NCBI GenBank assembly: GCA_945865635.1
Contig: CAMBEP010000011.1
Location: 1-64,000 of the forward strand
Direction of reading: 5' to 3'
DNA from: Candidatus Kuenenia stuttgartensis
GTDB taxonomy: Bacteria > Planctomycetota > Planctomycetia > Isosphaerales > Isosphaeraceae
DNA: 64,000 nt
Every line of letters starts with the position of its first letter. Within the stretch, counting starts at the first letter, position 1. A model generated the notes under the pieces. The model saw only the letters and a program-made list of their open reading frames with translations, had not been told where the DNA came from and made no database searches. Below are positions 1 through 7,860 of this stretch, in pieces. The translations under genes were made by a program, and so were the position numbers.

Positions 1-758
1 GCGTTACTGTACACCTCTAACTTCCCTTGGTTCAGCGCGATAAAACGCTTGAGGAAGTCCAGACCCAAGCCTCTGGCGGTGCCGATTGTCGTTGTTGTCC
101 CACTACGAAAAGCCCACTCCATAAAAAATGCGTCGGAAACGTGACTCAACCTTTCTGCAGAATACCTGGACCTCAAATACGTTCTAACTGACTCCGGAAT
201 ACCGACTCCAAAATCAACAACAGAAAGAACCAAGTCCTTTTTATTTGGGAAGTATTGACCACAAGAGAATACGCCAACATTGCTTCCACTATGCTCGAAA
301 GCATTTGCATAGATTTCCCACTTTTTTCCGATAATCTCATCTTTCAGCTTTTCACTAATTTGGACCCAATTATTCCCAAGCCACTTATCTGATAAATAAT
401 CACTGATACTGTGATGATCGGATTTATAATCTTCGCGATAGGGAATCATGGTCGAGCTATAGAAGCTTTTCGAATCAAATCCAAAATGACTCGCGAATCC
501 ATTGGAGCGTAGGAACTTCAGAAGATTTGGATCGCTGATTGAGCCCCAATTGAATTGTACGGAACGCCCCTGAGCCTCGATCACTCTCGCCATGCCTCCA
601 AGCAAAACGACCGCATTAGAACGTAGAAAATCACAATTTGTGAAGTCAAATTGAACAACATCATGATCCGTCATCGCATTGTGATAAATGCGAAAAAGAT
701 TATCAAAATCGTATTCTTTATCATTGCATCGACCAATCTGGATGACTTGTACTGACAT
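1..758 (-). CDS. STAS-like plus GHKL (HATPase) regulatory protein, 3' end cut by window start
   Basis: This is an open frame of about 252 codons running off the window. The N-terminal ~110 residues look like a STAS-type fold (VQFDFTNCDFLRSNAVVLLG). The remainder carries the boxes of a GHKL ATPase: N-box EIYANAFEHS, G1 box DFGVGIP, and G2-like GTARGLGLDFL. No transmembrane segment or histidine phospho-acceptor domain is visible, so it resembles cytoplasmic anti-sigma or switch ATPases fused to their STAS partner rather than a sensor kinase. The start lies three bases after the stop of the upstream small gene, so the two are probably co-transcribed. Codon use is more AT-rich than in most of the window. 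Function is inferred from motifs only; the C-terminus is missing. Confidence 0.7.
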   Translation of the reverse strand, partial: MSVQVIQIGRCNDKEYDFDNLFRIYHNAMTDHDVVQFDFTNCDFLRSNAVVLLGGMARVIEAQGRSVQFNWGSISDPNLLKFLRSNGFASHFGFDSKSFYSSTMIPYREDYKSDHHSISDYLSDKWLGNNWVQISEKLKDEIIGKKWEIYANAFEHSGSNVGVFSCGQYFPNKKDLVLSVVDFGVGIPESVRTYLRSRYSAERLSHVSDAFFMEWAFRSGTTTTIGTARGLGLDFLKRFIALNQGKLEVYSN

Positions 759-761
759 GAT

Positions 762-1070
762 TTATGCCCCTTCCACCCGAACACAATCCTCCGTCACCAG
801 CTTCTCCGGCGTGGGATAGTTAGCGGGGAGGCCGGGGGGTTGGATGGGGTGGTTGTTGGATTCTTGGGCGGCGAGGGTCAGGTTGAGGAGGAATGCTAGG
901 ATTTCGGCGGTGGCGGGCATGTTGTAGGCTTCGCGGACGGAGTGATCCAGAGATTCTTGGGCTCTACGAAGCCAAAACTGCCGCAAGGTCGCCTCATTCT
1001 TGAGTGCCTGTGCATAGATCGAAAAGTCTGAGAGTATGACCGGGAGCGTGCCCGGATGGGATCCAATCAT
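762..1070 (-). CDS. small unknown protein, 102 aa
   Basis: I do not recognise this protein. It is a soluble, largely helical 102-residue sequence with a proline-rich C-terminal third (PIQPPGLPANYPTP) and no signal peptide or membrane segment. A purine-rich AAAGGACC precedes the ATG. Its stop codon is three bases from the start of the STAS/GHKL gene downstream, which suggests a two-gene operon and possibly a role as partner or regulator of that protein. The partnership is inference from spacing alone. Confidence 0.55.
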   Translation of the reverse strand: MIGSHPGTLPVILSDFSIYAQALKNEATLRQFWLRRAQESLDHSVREAYNMPATAEILAFLLNLTLAAQESNNHPIQPPGLPANYPTPEKLVTEDCVRVEGA

Positions 1071-1181
1071 CGGAGGTCCTTTTCATTCTGTTCAGAACCA
1101 ATCGATACTTTGCAAAACCGAAGATCAGGGCAGACTCAATCTACTATACTGTGGGTGCTTGTGCAAGTGTCCGACAATTTT

Positions 1182-1309
1182 GGTTCATAACCGTATCTGG
1201 CAAATCCTTTTGACTTGGACTTCCTCCATGCAACCTTGCTCGATGATCGTGCGGCACTTGCTCGCGCTGCGGGTTAGTTTGGGCAATCTGTCCGATAAAC
1301 ATTAGAATC
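1182..1309. repeat. direct repeat copy A, 128 bp
   Basis: About 90 percent identical by eye (12 mismatches) to the segment at 2438-2573, which carries one extra 8-base CTCGCGCT unit. Both contain the core GCTGCGGGTTAGTTTGGGC. Read on the minus strand, both copies share a 22-codon open frame ending RICQIRL-stop, with several of the differences silent, which suggests that part derives from the 3' end of a duplicated gene. The last bases overlap the stop of the PEP-CTERM gene. Confidence 0.85.
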
Positions 1310-2108
1310 TGTTCAATCTACGGATCAATGAAGATTTGGCCGACGTCGTGAAATACAAGAATATGGCAATCAACAAAAGATTTAAGCCTGATGGTTCCGG
1401 GACTACAATTGCGCCGTTGACTGTGATAGAGAAAATTGGAGTTTCTGAGAACCAAGGGCGATAATAATTCTGAGGGTGACCATCGGACCTTAAGAATTGA
1501 GCCATAACATTCGAGTTGACAACATTGAGTTGAACCTTGAGAAAAAGTTTATCCTGACCTAGAAATTCACTACCCAACGGATAATTGAAAAAGACATCGT
1601 CGCTTGGATAAGGCCAAGGCGGGCCAGGGGTTGAAAGATGTGAGATCAAGTTATACGAAACTCCATCCACTGAACCAAAGACCGAAGCGTCCCCATAAGA
1701 GGAACCAAAGTTAAAATCAGACAGACGAAACTTCAAATTGATGTCATTTGACACAACAGGAAAATCAAACTTGTAAATCAATTCGCCTTGCCCGGTGCTT
1801 ACAGTAGGGCACCAATATGTAATCTGACCGCCTTCCGATACTTTCATCATATTCACTTGCCCAATCAAATACTGGTCCGCATTTGGTGAGAAGACAGTCT
1901 CAAACTCATAATGAAAATCAACCCCGTACGACGAATTTGTATGTTTCGCTGTAATTGCTGTAAATAGAAATAATACTGACAAGAAGATTTTATTTCGGTA
2001 AAGCAGATTCAGAAGTGTCATCCGTGGCGGATTACGCATCGCATTGGTAGAAATACTCCGAATCGTTCTTGGTCGGAAATGGAGGGTACGTAAAGCTGAG
2101 TTTTTCAT
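1302..2108 (-). CDS. PEP-CTERM sorting-signal secreted protein
   Basis: This 268-residue exported protein has a C-terminal tripartite sorting signal: VPEPS, a hydrophobic stretch (LNLLLIAIFLYF) and a basic tail ending RRLNRF. Such signals are processed by exosortases, and the protein is expected to end at or beyond the cell surface. The N-terminus at the longest start carries about 30 residues before a hydrophobic segment (NKIFLSVLFLFTAITA), so internal methionines 24 or 30 are more plausible starts. The middle is beta-rich and resembles no family I can name. The gene sits exactly between two direct repeats, and its stop codon lies inside the left copy. Its AT-rich codon use matches the neighbouring accessory genes. 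Confidence 0.72.
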   Translation of the reverse strand: MKNSALRTLHFRPRTIRSISTNAMRNPPRMTLLNLLYRNKIFLSVLFLFTAITAKHTNSSYGVDFHYEFETVFSPNADQYLIGQVNMMKVSEGGQITYWCPTVSTGQGELIYKFDFPVVSNDINLKFRLSDFNFGSSYGDASVFGSVDGVSYNLISHLSTPGPPWPYPSDDVFFNYPLGSEFLGQDKLFLKVQLNVVNSNVMAQFLRSDGHPQNYYRPWFSETPIFSITVNGAIVVPEPSGLNLLLIAIFLYFTTSAKSSLIRRLNRF

Positions 2109-2437
2109 GGTGCCTATCCAGTTTATGCTCGCAACTTAGTTCATGCATCGGCAGAGGTTATCTTGCCCCTACCAATTAAAAGCGAATTCATTACAAAACG
2201 CAAACAAAAAGATTCGTTTTTTGAAGAATAACGCCAGATGATACGCATATTCATATCATGCTTTGATGTAGAGGATTATGGAATTCTGAAAAACCCCTAA
2301 AATATTTTCAGGAATGTTTGTCCGGTTTCTCATACAGCGCCCGCTTTATTAATAAGGAGTCTAGAATCTCCTGTGCGTTCAGTCTAATCAATATCCATTT
2401 AAGGATTTCAAGTCATGCAAAGTTGAACTCTGATTTC
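2109..2437. other. intergenic, no gene seen
   Basis: AT-rich stretch upstream of the PEP-CTERM gene, probably holding its promoter. No convincing open frame, RNA gene or terminator was found. Confidence 0.5.
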
Positions 2438-2573
2438 GGTTCATAACCGTATCTGGCAAATCCTTTTGACTTGGACCTCCTCCATAAAATCCTGTTCGAT
2501 GATCGTGCGGCCCTTGCTCGCGCTCTCGCGCTGCGGGTTAGTTTGGGCAACCTCTCCGATGGACATCAGAATC
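2438..2573. repeat. direct repeat copy B, 136 bp
   Basis: Second copy of the repeat at 1182-1309, with a tandem duplication of CTCGCGCT just before the GCGGGTTAGTTTGGGC core. The two copies bracket the PEP-CTERM gene in direct orientation about 1.26 kb apart (start to start). A degenerate core is also present at 42000-42035. Confidence 0.85.
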
Positions 2574-2587
2574 CAGCAATCCGTACC

Positions 2588-2663
2588 GGCTCCGGAGGAG
2601 CTACCTATTAATAGCCATGTCCTATGGACAACAAAGCATCCGGGCTCCGGAGGAGACACCTAT
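2588..2663. repeat. GGCTCCGGAGGAG repeat pair, 55-bp period
   Basis: GGCTCCGGAGGAG followed by two variable bases and ACCTAT occurs at 2588 and again at 2643, separated by a short unrelated segment. The unit resembles the short GC-rich TCCGGAGG-containing intergenic repeats found dispersed in planctomycete-type genomes. It lies immediately downstream of direct repeat copy B. Short open frames across it are not credible genes. Confidence 0.6.
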
Positions 2664-2793
2664 CAGGAATTCCATCCGGACCAACTCCCAATACAGACGG
2701 TACAGGTCGACAGAATCGTTAAAACCGGTACAATCTTTCGTATATTGCGATACCCATCTCACCTGTTCCCCATTGGCTGAAATTCCGTAAACC

Positions 2794-4086
2794 ATGATGA
2801 CCACAAGTATAAGTCAAAATGTTGACCATCGGAATCGTCCTCGTATCGTGATTGTCGGGATGGGGGCCACCTCCTGCTTAGGGCTCAACTGGCCAGCCAC
2901 CTGGGCGGGCCTCAGGGACGGTCGTGGCGGCCTCAGACGCAATACTGATCGGTTGCCAGGCGATCGCTTTATGACCGACATTGGTGGATTCGTCGATGGT
3001 TTTGGTCCGAATGGCCAGGGTTGTGACCCACGAATCTCGAAGCTGGAATCCCGCTTTTTGCACCTTGGCCTGGCTGCGGCCGACGAAGCCTGGAAGCCAC
3101 TCAAAGGTGCGGATTACGATCCCGACCGGGTCGCAGTGATCGCTGCAAGTGCATTTGGTGGTGTGGATTTACAGGACAACGAACGGCTCAAGGCCGAAGC
3201 GCGTGGCCGGCTCAACATGGGGCCTTACACTGTGCCTGGACTACTGATCAATCAGCTTGGCGGGCAGATCAGCCAGCATCTTGGGTTATTGGGCCCTGGC
3301 TTTGGTCCTTCAAATGCTTGTGCATCGGGTGGCCACGCTTTGATTTTGGGGGCGATGCTGATCCAGCTTGGAATGGCAGATCTGGCACTTTGCGGAGCAT
3401 CAGAAAGTGCATTCGTACCATCGATTGTCAACTCCTTTGCCACAATGAAGGCACTTGCAATTCTGAAGCCGGGCGACCGCGGTTTTGAAGACCCCAGCCA
3501 GGCCAGTCGACCATTCAGCAGCGATCGTGCCGGGTTTGTCATGAGCGAAGCCTCAGGCATGATTGCACTTGCAACAATCGATGAAGCCCGCCGGCTGAAA
3601 CTTGAGATTCTTGCAGAGCTGGTTGGCATGGCCATCAATTCCGATGGCCATCACATGGCGGCCCCTCATCAGCCCCAGATTGAGAAGTGCCTGAGGCTGG
3701 CCATTCAAGATGCGGGCCTGGAACCTGATTCGATCGATTATTACAACGCCCACGGCACCAGCACATCGATCAATGACGCAACCGAAACAGCTTCATTGAA
3801 GGGGGTTTATGGCGATTACGCAAAGCGGCTCCCAATCAGTTCCATCAAGGGGGCATTAGGACATTCGCTGGGTGCCGCATCCGCCCTGGAAGCAATTACC
3901 ATGATAGAAAGTTTAAGGATTGGTCTGATTGTGCCGACGATAAACTATGTTGAAGATACCGAACTTGATCTGGATTACGTTCCGGGCCAAGCAAGGGCCA
4001 TTGCTCTTCAGCATGCACTGTCTGCATCGTTTGGTTTCGGTGGTACAAACAACGCTCTCGTGTTCAGGAGATGGAACGATGATTGA
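2794..4086 (+). CDS. beta-ketoacyl-ACP synthase, FabF-like
   Basis: This 430-residue condensing enzyme of the KAS I/II type joins malonyl-ACP to an acyl chain. The thiolase-fold triad is intact: Cys176 in NACASGG, His320 in YNAHGTSTS and His357 in IKGALGHSLGAAS, with the usual Lys352. The C-terminal FGFGGTNN glycine-rich motif is present. Length is normal for the family. The stop codon overlaps the start of a dedicated acyl carrier protein by eight bases (ATGATTGA), and an acyltransferase follows. That context suggests a specialised acyl chain rather than housekeeping fatty acid synthesis, though a housekeeping FabF cannot be excluded. Two adjacent ATG codons begin the frame; no strong ribosome site is visible. 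Confidence 0.9.
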   Translation: MMTTSISQNVDHRNRPRIVIVGMGATSCLGLNWPATWAGLRDGRGGLRRNTDRLPGDRFMTDIGGFVDGFGPNGQGCDPRISKLESRFLHLGLAAADEAWKPLKGADYDPDRVAVIAASAFGGVDLQDNERLKAEARGRLNMGPYTVPGLLINQLGGQISQHLGLLGPGFGPSNACASGGHALILGAMLIQLGMADLALCGASESAFVPSIVNSFATMKALAILKPGDRGFEDPSQASRPFSSDRAGFVMSEASGMIALATIDEARRLKLEILAELVGMAINSDGHHMAAPHQPQIEKCLRLAIQDAGLEPDSIDYYNAHGTSTSINDATETASLKGVYGDYAKRLPISSIKGALGHSLGAASALEAITMIESLRIGLIVPTINYVEDTELDLDYVPGQARAIALQHALSASFGFGGTNNALVFRRWNDD

Positions 4087-4336
4087 AATTCGACACGATG
4101 AGCTTATCCAAAACATTCGTACTACAGCCAAGATACCGTCGAATGTTCTGATCACCTCCACCAGCCGGTTTCAGGAAGATTTGGGTGTAGACAGCCTTGA
4201 TCTGGTGAGCGTCCTCTTAAACATTCAGGACGATTTTGGAATTGAATGGAGCGACGAAGAGATTTCTGGAATTATGTCCATAAGCAATATTATGGATGGT
4301 CTTCACAAGCGTGGCGTGAAATTGCTGGCGGCCTGA
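4079..4336 (+). CDS. acyl carrier protein
   Basis: An 85-residue acidic helical protein with the phosphopantetheine attachment motif GVDSLD; the modified residue would be Ser39. It starts inside the end of the ketosynthase gene (8-base overlap) and is preceded by AGGAG eight bases upstream, so the two are translationally coupled. Sequence after the motif (DDFGIEWSDEEIS) fits the recognition helix of carrier proteins. It would hold the chain made by the preceding ketosynthase and may deliver it to the acyltransferase encoded next. Confidence 0.9.
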   Translation: MIEIRHDELIQNIRTTAKIPSNVLITSTSRFQEDLGVDSLDLVSVLLNIQDDFGIEWSDEEISGIMSISNIMDGLHKRGVKLLAA

Positions 4337-4354
4337 TTTGACGCAATTTGGTTT

Positions 4355-5455
4355 TTGAATTGCGATGATTGTCCCATTCTCAGGCTGAACCTGGTCAGGT
4401 ACGTAACGATGCGTCGAAGTGGCATGAATTTTCGGAAGTGGATCATGGCCCGAATTGTAGTTCCGGTCCTTCGCCGCTTTCCGATCTCGAAAGCCACAAA
4501 CTTTGTTGAAGGTTTTGGTCGCTGGGAATTCGACAGAGTCCCAGAACTTCGTAAAGCGCTGATGACTGCTGTGAACTCGGCGAAAACTCAACTAGGAGCA
4601 GACTGGGACGTGGAATCCGTGACCCGACAGCTCGCCGGTCGTTTGATCCGCTGGAATCTCCGCGACGTATTGGTCGACGGCCCAAGTGCACGCCGGGCAC
4701 TGGAGACGTTTGATATCATTGGCCAAGAAAATTTTGATGCGGCCATGGCGGAAGGCAAGGGTGTGATTCTGCTCTCAAACCATTTCGGGGGGCATATTCT
4801 GCCAGCCCACTGGATGTTACGTAAGGGGATCAACTTCCGGTTCCTGACAGAGCGTCCGCGGCATGTCAGCAAGTCACTATTAAAGCACTTTGAGCAGACC
4901 GGCCCGCTTGGCCAGAAAGAGCTCTTTATTTCTCGGAAAAAGTCAGGTAACGATGGCGTATCCTCGATCTTCCGAAGCCTTCGTTTACTCAAGGCCAAGC
5001 ATGTGGTTCTGGTCGCTTGCGATGTGCGCTGGAACGATAATCAATCGGTAGTCGGGCGATTCATGGGCGAACTCTGGAAGTTTACTCCAATCTGGGCGAT
5101 ACTTGCCCAGCGATCCACCGCCCCTGTCCTGCCCTGTTATTGCTCAATGCGCCCGGATGGTCGTCACCTGATTGAGTTCGGTGCAGTCGAACACGTTGCC
5201 CCTGGCCAATCGCTACAAGCCGCAGTTCAAGCCTCTCTTGACCGGGTGGAATGTAAAGTCAAGCAGGACCCCTTAAATTCAAACGATTATTTTCTATGGG
5301 CCACCGACACCAGCAGGGCCTCATTGGATGTGAGATACATAGAGTCAGAATCCTCAGAGATTTCTATCGATCAGGCCCATGCCTCGAACTCCCCCCATTT
5401 TGATGTAACCGCCAATTTAGCTGAGAGATCCAGATTACAGCACGGTCGGGATTGA
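4355..5455 (+). CDS. LpxL/HtrB-like lysophospholipid acyltransferase family protein
   Basis: The protein has up to 366 residues. The segment GVILLSNHFGGHILPAHWML matches the catalytic block of the LPLAT superfamily as seen in LpxL-like enzymes (an NHFG-type motif in place of NHxxxxD), and the later VACDVRWND and GELWKFTPIWAILAQRS fit the acceptor-side motifs. Such enzymes transfer an acyl chain from ACP to a lipid at the inner membrane. Starts at 4409 or 4424 are possible because the first 18-23 residues lack family character and have no clear ribosome site. The gene follows the ketosynthase and ACP genes by 18 bases. The acyl acceptor cannot be told from sequence. Confidence 0.8.
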   Translation: MNCDDCPILRLNLVRYVTMRRSGMNFRKWIMARIVVPVLRRFPISKATNFVEGFGRWEFDRVPELRKALMTAVNSAKTQLGADWDVESVTRQLAGRLIRWNLRDVLVDGPSARRALETFDIIGQENFDAAMAEGKGVILLSNHFGGHILPAHWMLRKGINFRFLTERPRHVSKSLLKHFEQTGPLGQKELFISRKKSGNDGVSSIFRSLRLLKAKHVVLVACDVRWNDNQSVVGRFMGELWKFTPIWAILAQRSTAPVLPCYCSMRPDGRHLIEFGAVEHVAPGQSLQAAVQASLDRVECKVKQDPLNSNDYFLWATDTSRASLDVRYIESESSEISIDQAHASNSPHFDVTANLAERSRLQHGRD

Positions 5456-5490
5456 CCGATTTTCGCTGATAAGTCATGATGAATTTTTGA

Positions 5491-5547
5491 CTTGAACCCC
5501 CGTAATCTCGCATCGAAAAACGGCGAGATTTAAATACGGTGTTCAAG
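5491..5547. promoter_or_regulatory. 57-base nested inverted repeat upstream of phosphatase gene
   Basis: Arms CTTGAAC (5491) and GTTCAAG (5541) enclose CCGT/ACGG, which enclose AATCTCGC (5504) and GCGAGATT (5523), with an 11-base loop. A long stem could form in RNA or as a DNA cruciform. It lies between the acyltransferase stop and the phosphatase start and is not followed by a T-run, so a leader structure or operator is more likely than a terminator. Confidence 0.5.
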
Positions 5548-5570
5548 CTCTCGGGAAGGAACCGGCGATC

Positions 5571-6956
5571 ATGAGACGATTAAAAAGCTGGGCTCGCTGG
5601 TGCTTTCAGGGCGATGGATCTCGAGCCACATCCTTATTCTGCGCCTTGATTGCCTTGGTGGCCGTCTGGCATGCTCTGGATTTTTCTCACGACTTTGACC
5701 CAGAATATCCTGGTCTTAATCGCGACCATTACAGCCGCTACGCGCCTTTTGCGTATCGCCTTTCAGAGCCTGGAGATACGCTTGACCTGACAACGCTTTA
5801 CCTAAGCTCTGTCGGTATCGGCCTGTCCATGATCCTCTGGGTTCGCCGCGATCGCAATCAGACCTGCCCGGCAGAGACTTCCATTCGAACCAGCTTGTTT
5901 GGACTCTGTCTCGCAGGGTTTTGGATCGGTGCCGCTCCCGACCCCACTCCCGATGGCTGGCATGGGCTTGCCTGGCAGGCGATCACACGTGTCAGCACAC
6001 CGCTCCATGTCAAACTCATCCTAAGTCTTTTTGCTGTAATGGTCCTAAGCCTGACATTCTATCCAATCACAAGACTTGGCAGGACGTTTTATAAAAAGAC
6101 ATCTCATGGCTGGCGATGCCTTGCCTTGCTGGCCGGGATTTGCTTCTGCTGGAGAATTACCAACTGGCCTGACCCTGAACCGTGGGGATATTGGTCGCGA
6201 TGGGCCATGATTCTAACTCAGTCGATCGTTTTAGGGGCCTTGTTAGGCCGCTTCCAGGCATTGCCACCAATTCCCACAAGCACACGCCGCAAGGTCAGTA
6301 AAAGGCTTGCTTTGGGTTCTTTAAGCCTGATCTTTCTGGTAATTCAGGCCGGCTTCTACCTTCACTGGCTTCACTGGCCGATCCCGCGATTTAAAGTGGT
6401 CATACCAGGCCAGATATATGTCTCGGCCATGCCGCCACCGAGTGGCCTGGCCCTGGCGAATGATCGACATCACTTCAAAACCATTATCAACCTTTTTAAC
6501 GAAGATACGCCTCTGCGCCATCCCAACTTCCCAGCCGAATTGGCTTATGCTGAATCGCACGGAATCCGTTATATTCGGGCCCAGGGCAAATCCTACGGAT
6601 CTGCTTATGTTCAATCGACATTTGATGAGGTGCGCAAGCCTGAAAACTGGCCTGTACTGGTGCATTGCCATGGGAATATGGACCGCACTCCAGCCTGGCT
6701 TGGAATGTATCGCTTCATTGACCAGAGCTGGAGCCTGGCTGATGTCCTGGCCGCCATTGAGCGGCATCGTGGATATCGCCCCAAAGGTGGGACTACAATA
6801 CTTTACAACGACGTATTGCCCATTCTTGCACCAGACCGCTGGGCAACCGACCCGACCGCCAAACGACTCGTTCAGAATGCCCATGGGATCAAGCACCAAG
6901 CCGAATTGCGAGCCGAAAACCTGGCTGACAAACAGGCCTTCACCCTACGAAAGTGA
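5571..6956 (+). CDS. membrane protein with C-terminal dual-specificity/tyrosine phosphatase domain
   Basis: The protein has 461 residues. The first ~270 contain several hydrophobic segments (around 21-36, 75-91, 108-121, 147-164, 183-195, 212-226 and 246-265), then a soluble phosphatase-like domain. The signature VHCHGNMDRTPAW gives the CX5R loop with nucleophile Cys366 and Arg372, and GQIYVSAMP near 280 fits the start of cysteine phosphatase domains. Substrate could be phosphoprotein or a phospholipid head group, as in PTPMT1-type phosphatases. A GAAGGAA lies about ten bases before the start. The gene is 115 bases behind the acyltransferase, separated by a stem-loop, so shared transcription is possible but unproven. 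Confidence 0.75.
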   Translation: MRRLKSWARWCFQGDGSRATSLFCALIALVAVWHALDFSHDFDPEYPGLNRDHYSRYAPFAYRLSEPGDTLDLTTLYLSSVGIGLSMILWVRRDRNQTCPAETSIRTSLFGLCLAGFWIGAAPDPTPDGWHGLAWQAITRVSTPLHVKLILSLFAVMVLSLTFYPITRLGRTFYKKTSHGWRCLALLAGICFCWRITNWPDPEPWGYWSRWAMILTQSIVLGALLGRFQALPPIPTSTRRKVSKRLALGSLSLIFLVIQAGFYLHWLHWPIPRFKVVIPGQIYVSAMPPPSGLALANDRHHFKTIINLFNEDTPLRHPNFPAELAYAESHGIRYIRAQGKSYGSAYVQSTFDEVRKPENWPVLVHCHGNMDRTPAWLGMYRFIDQSWSLADVLAAIERHRGYRPKGGTTILYNDVLPILAPDRWATDPTAKRLVQNAHGIKHQAELRAENLADKQAFTLRK

Positions 6957-6998
6957 CACGGCCTAGGTTGATCGAAAGGTCTGCGCCTGCAAAACAAT

Positions 6999-7580
6999 TC
7001 AGGAATCAAGGTCAGAAGCGGCTAAAGATTGCAATTGCCGGCGAGCTTTGGTGAGGATCGCTCCAATGGAGTTTTCCTCAACTCCTAAATGATTTGCAAT
7101 TTCGCGGTAGCTTTTGAACTCAAGGTGATAGAGCCTGACAACTTCCGCCTGACGTGGCGCAAGTCTTGACAGCAATGCCTCAACTTCCTCCGTCGCCAGA
7201 ACCGGCTCAATTTCCGCAGAACTGCCATCCACAGCAGCTCGGTGCGCACTGACATGCCCCAAGGCCGATTCTCGTCTCAGCCTGATCAACTGGCGAACGC
7301 AAATTCTCCTGCAAATCACCGTAAGATACGCCGCTAACGAGCTTAGGCCCTTAAACTGGCGAAGCGCGGAATAATCGTTTCGGACCAGCTCCAGAAGAAT
7401 CTCGGCGGCAACATCTTCCACATCCACATAAGAGAGCGTCATGCTTCGAGAGTGGGCCGTGTGGCGAACCACATGAAAAATCAGGCCAAGGTATCGGTCC
7501 ACAAAGTCCGGCCAGGAGCCTTCATCGTGGTTCAGGCAACGATCGATCAGGTTTTGGTCTAAGTCGCTAAGCGGCATCAC
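6999..7580 (-). CDS. RNA polymerase ECF-type sigma factor
   Basis: A 193-residue sigma-70 family protein with region 2 in the first ~100 residues (DVEDVAAEILLELVRNDYSALRQFKG) and region 4 near the C-terminus (LSRLAPRQAEVVRLYHLEFKSYREIANHLGVEENSIGAILTKAR). Regions 1 and 3 are absent, as in ECF factors. It directs core polymerase to a specific promoter set. No anti-sigma gene is adjacent: the neighbours are a convergent phosphatase gene and a divergent fumarylacetoacetase-family gene. The target genes are unknown. Confidence 0.87.
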   Translation of the reverse strand: MMPLSDLDQNLIDRCLNHDEGSWPDFVDRYLGLIFHVVRHTAHSRSMTLSYVDVEDVAAEILLELVRNDYSALRQFKGLSSLAAYLTVICRRICVRQLIRLRRESALGHVSAHRAAVDGSSAEIEPVLATEEVEALLSRLAPRQAEVVRLYHLEFKSYREIANHLGVEENSIGAILTKARRQLQSLAASDLDS

Positions 7581-7860
7581 AATAATTCTCCAGCCGGGGC
7601 GGAGACTTCCGCACTGCGAAATCGCCAGACCTCAGGCCGGTTGGCCAATCGGAAGGCGTCGGATCCAATCCATTCCTCGATCGCTCATCAGAGCTTATCT
7701 ATAATAAATTATGAACTCCGAAAGTGCTTGTGACAACTCATCTGGTAAAACTTAGTCGAAACTGGCCGTTGACTCATCCGCCCGGTATTGGTTTATTCAA
7801 TGCTCTGCCATCACCCATTACATGCCTCCCGTAGGCAAGAATCAGGACAACTGACCTCTC

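Noticed and set aside
1036..1305. 89-codon plus-strand open frame across direct repeat A
   Set aside because: It runs through the repeat and overlaps two genes on the other strand; no ribosome site or family character.
2466..2780. 104-codon plus-strand frame and opposing frames across the left-end repeats
   Set aside because: They consist of repeat sequence read in different frames, with no protein-like composition.
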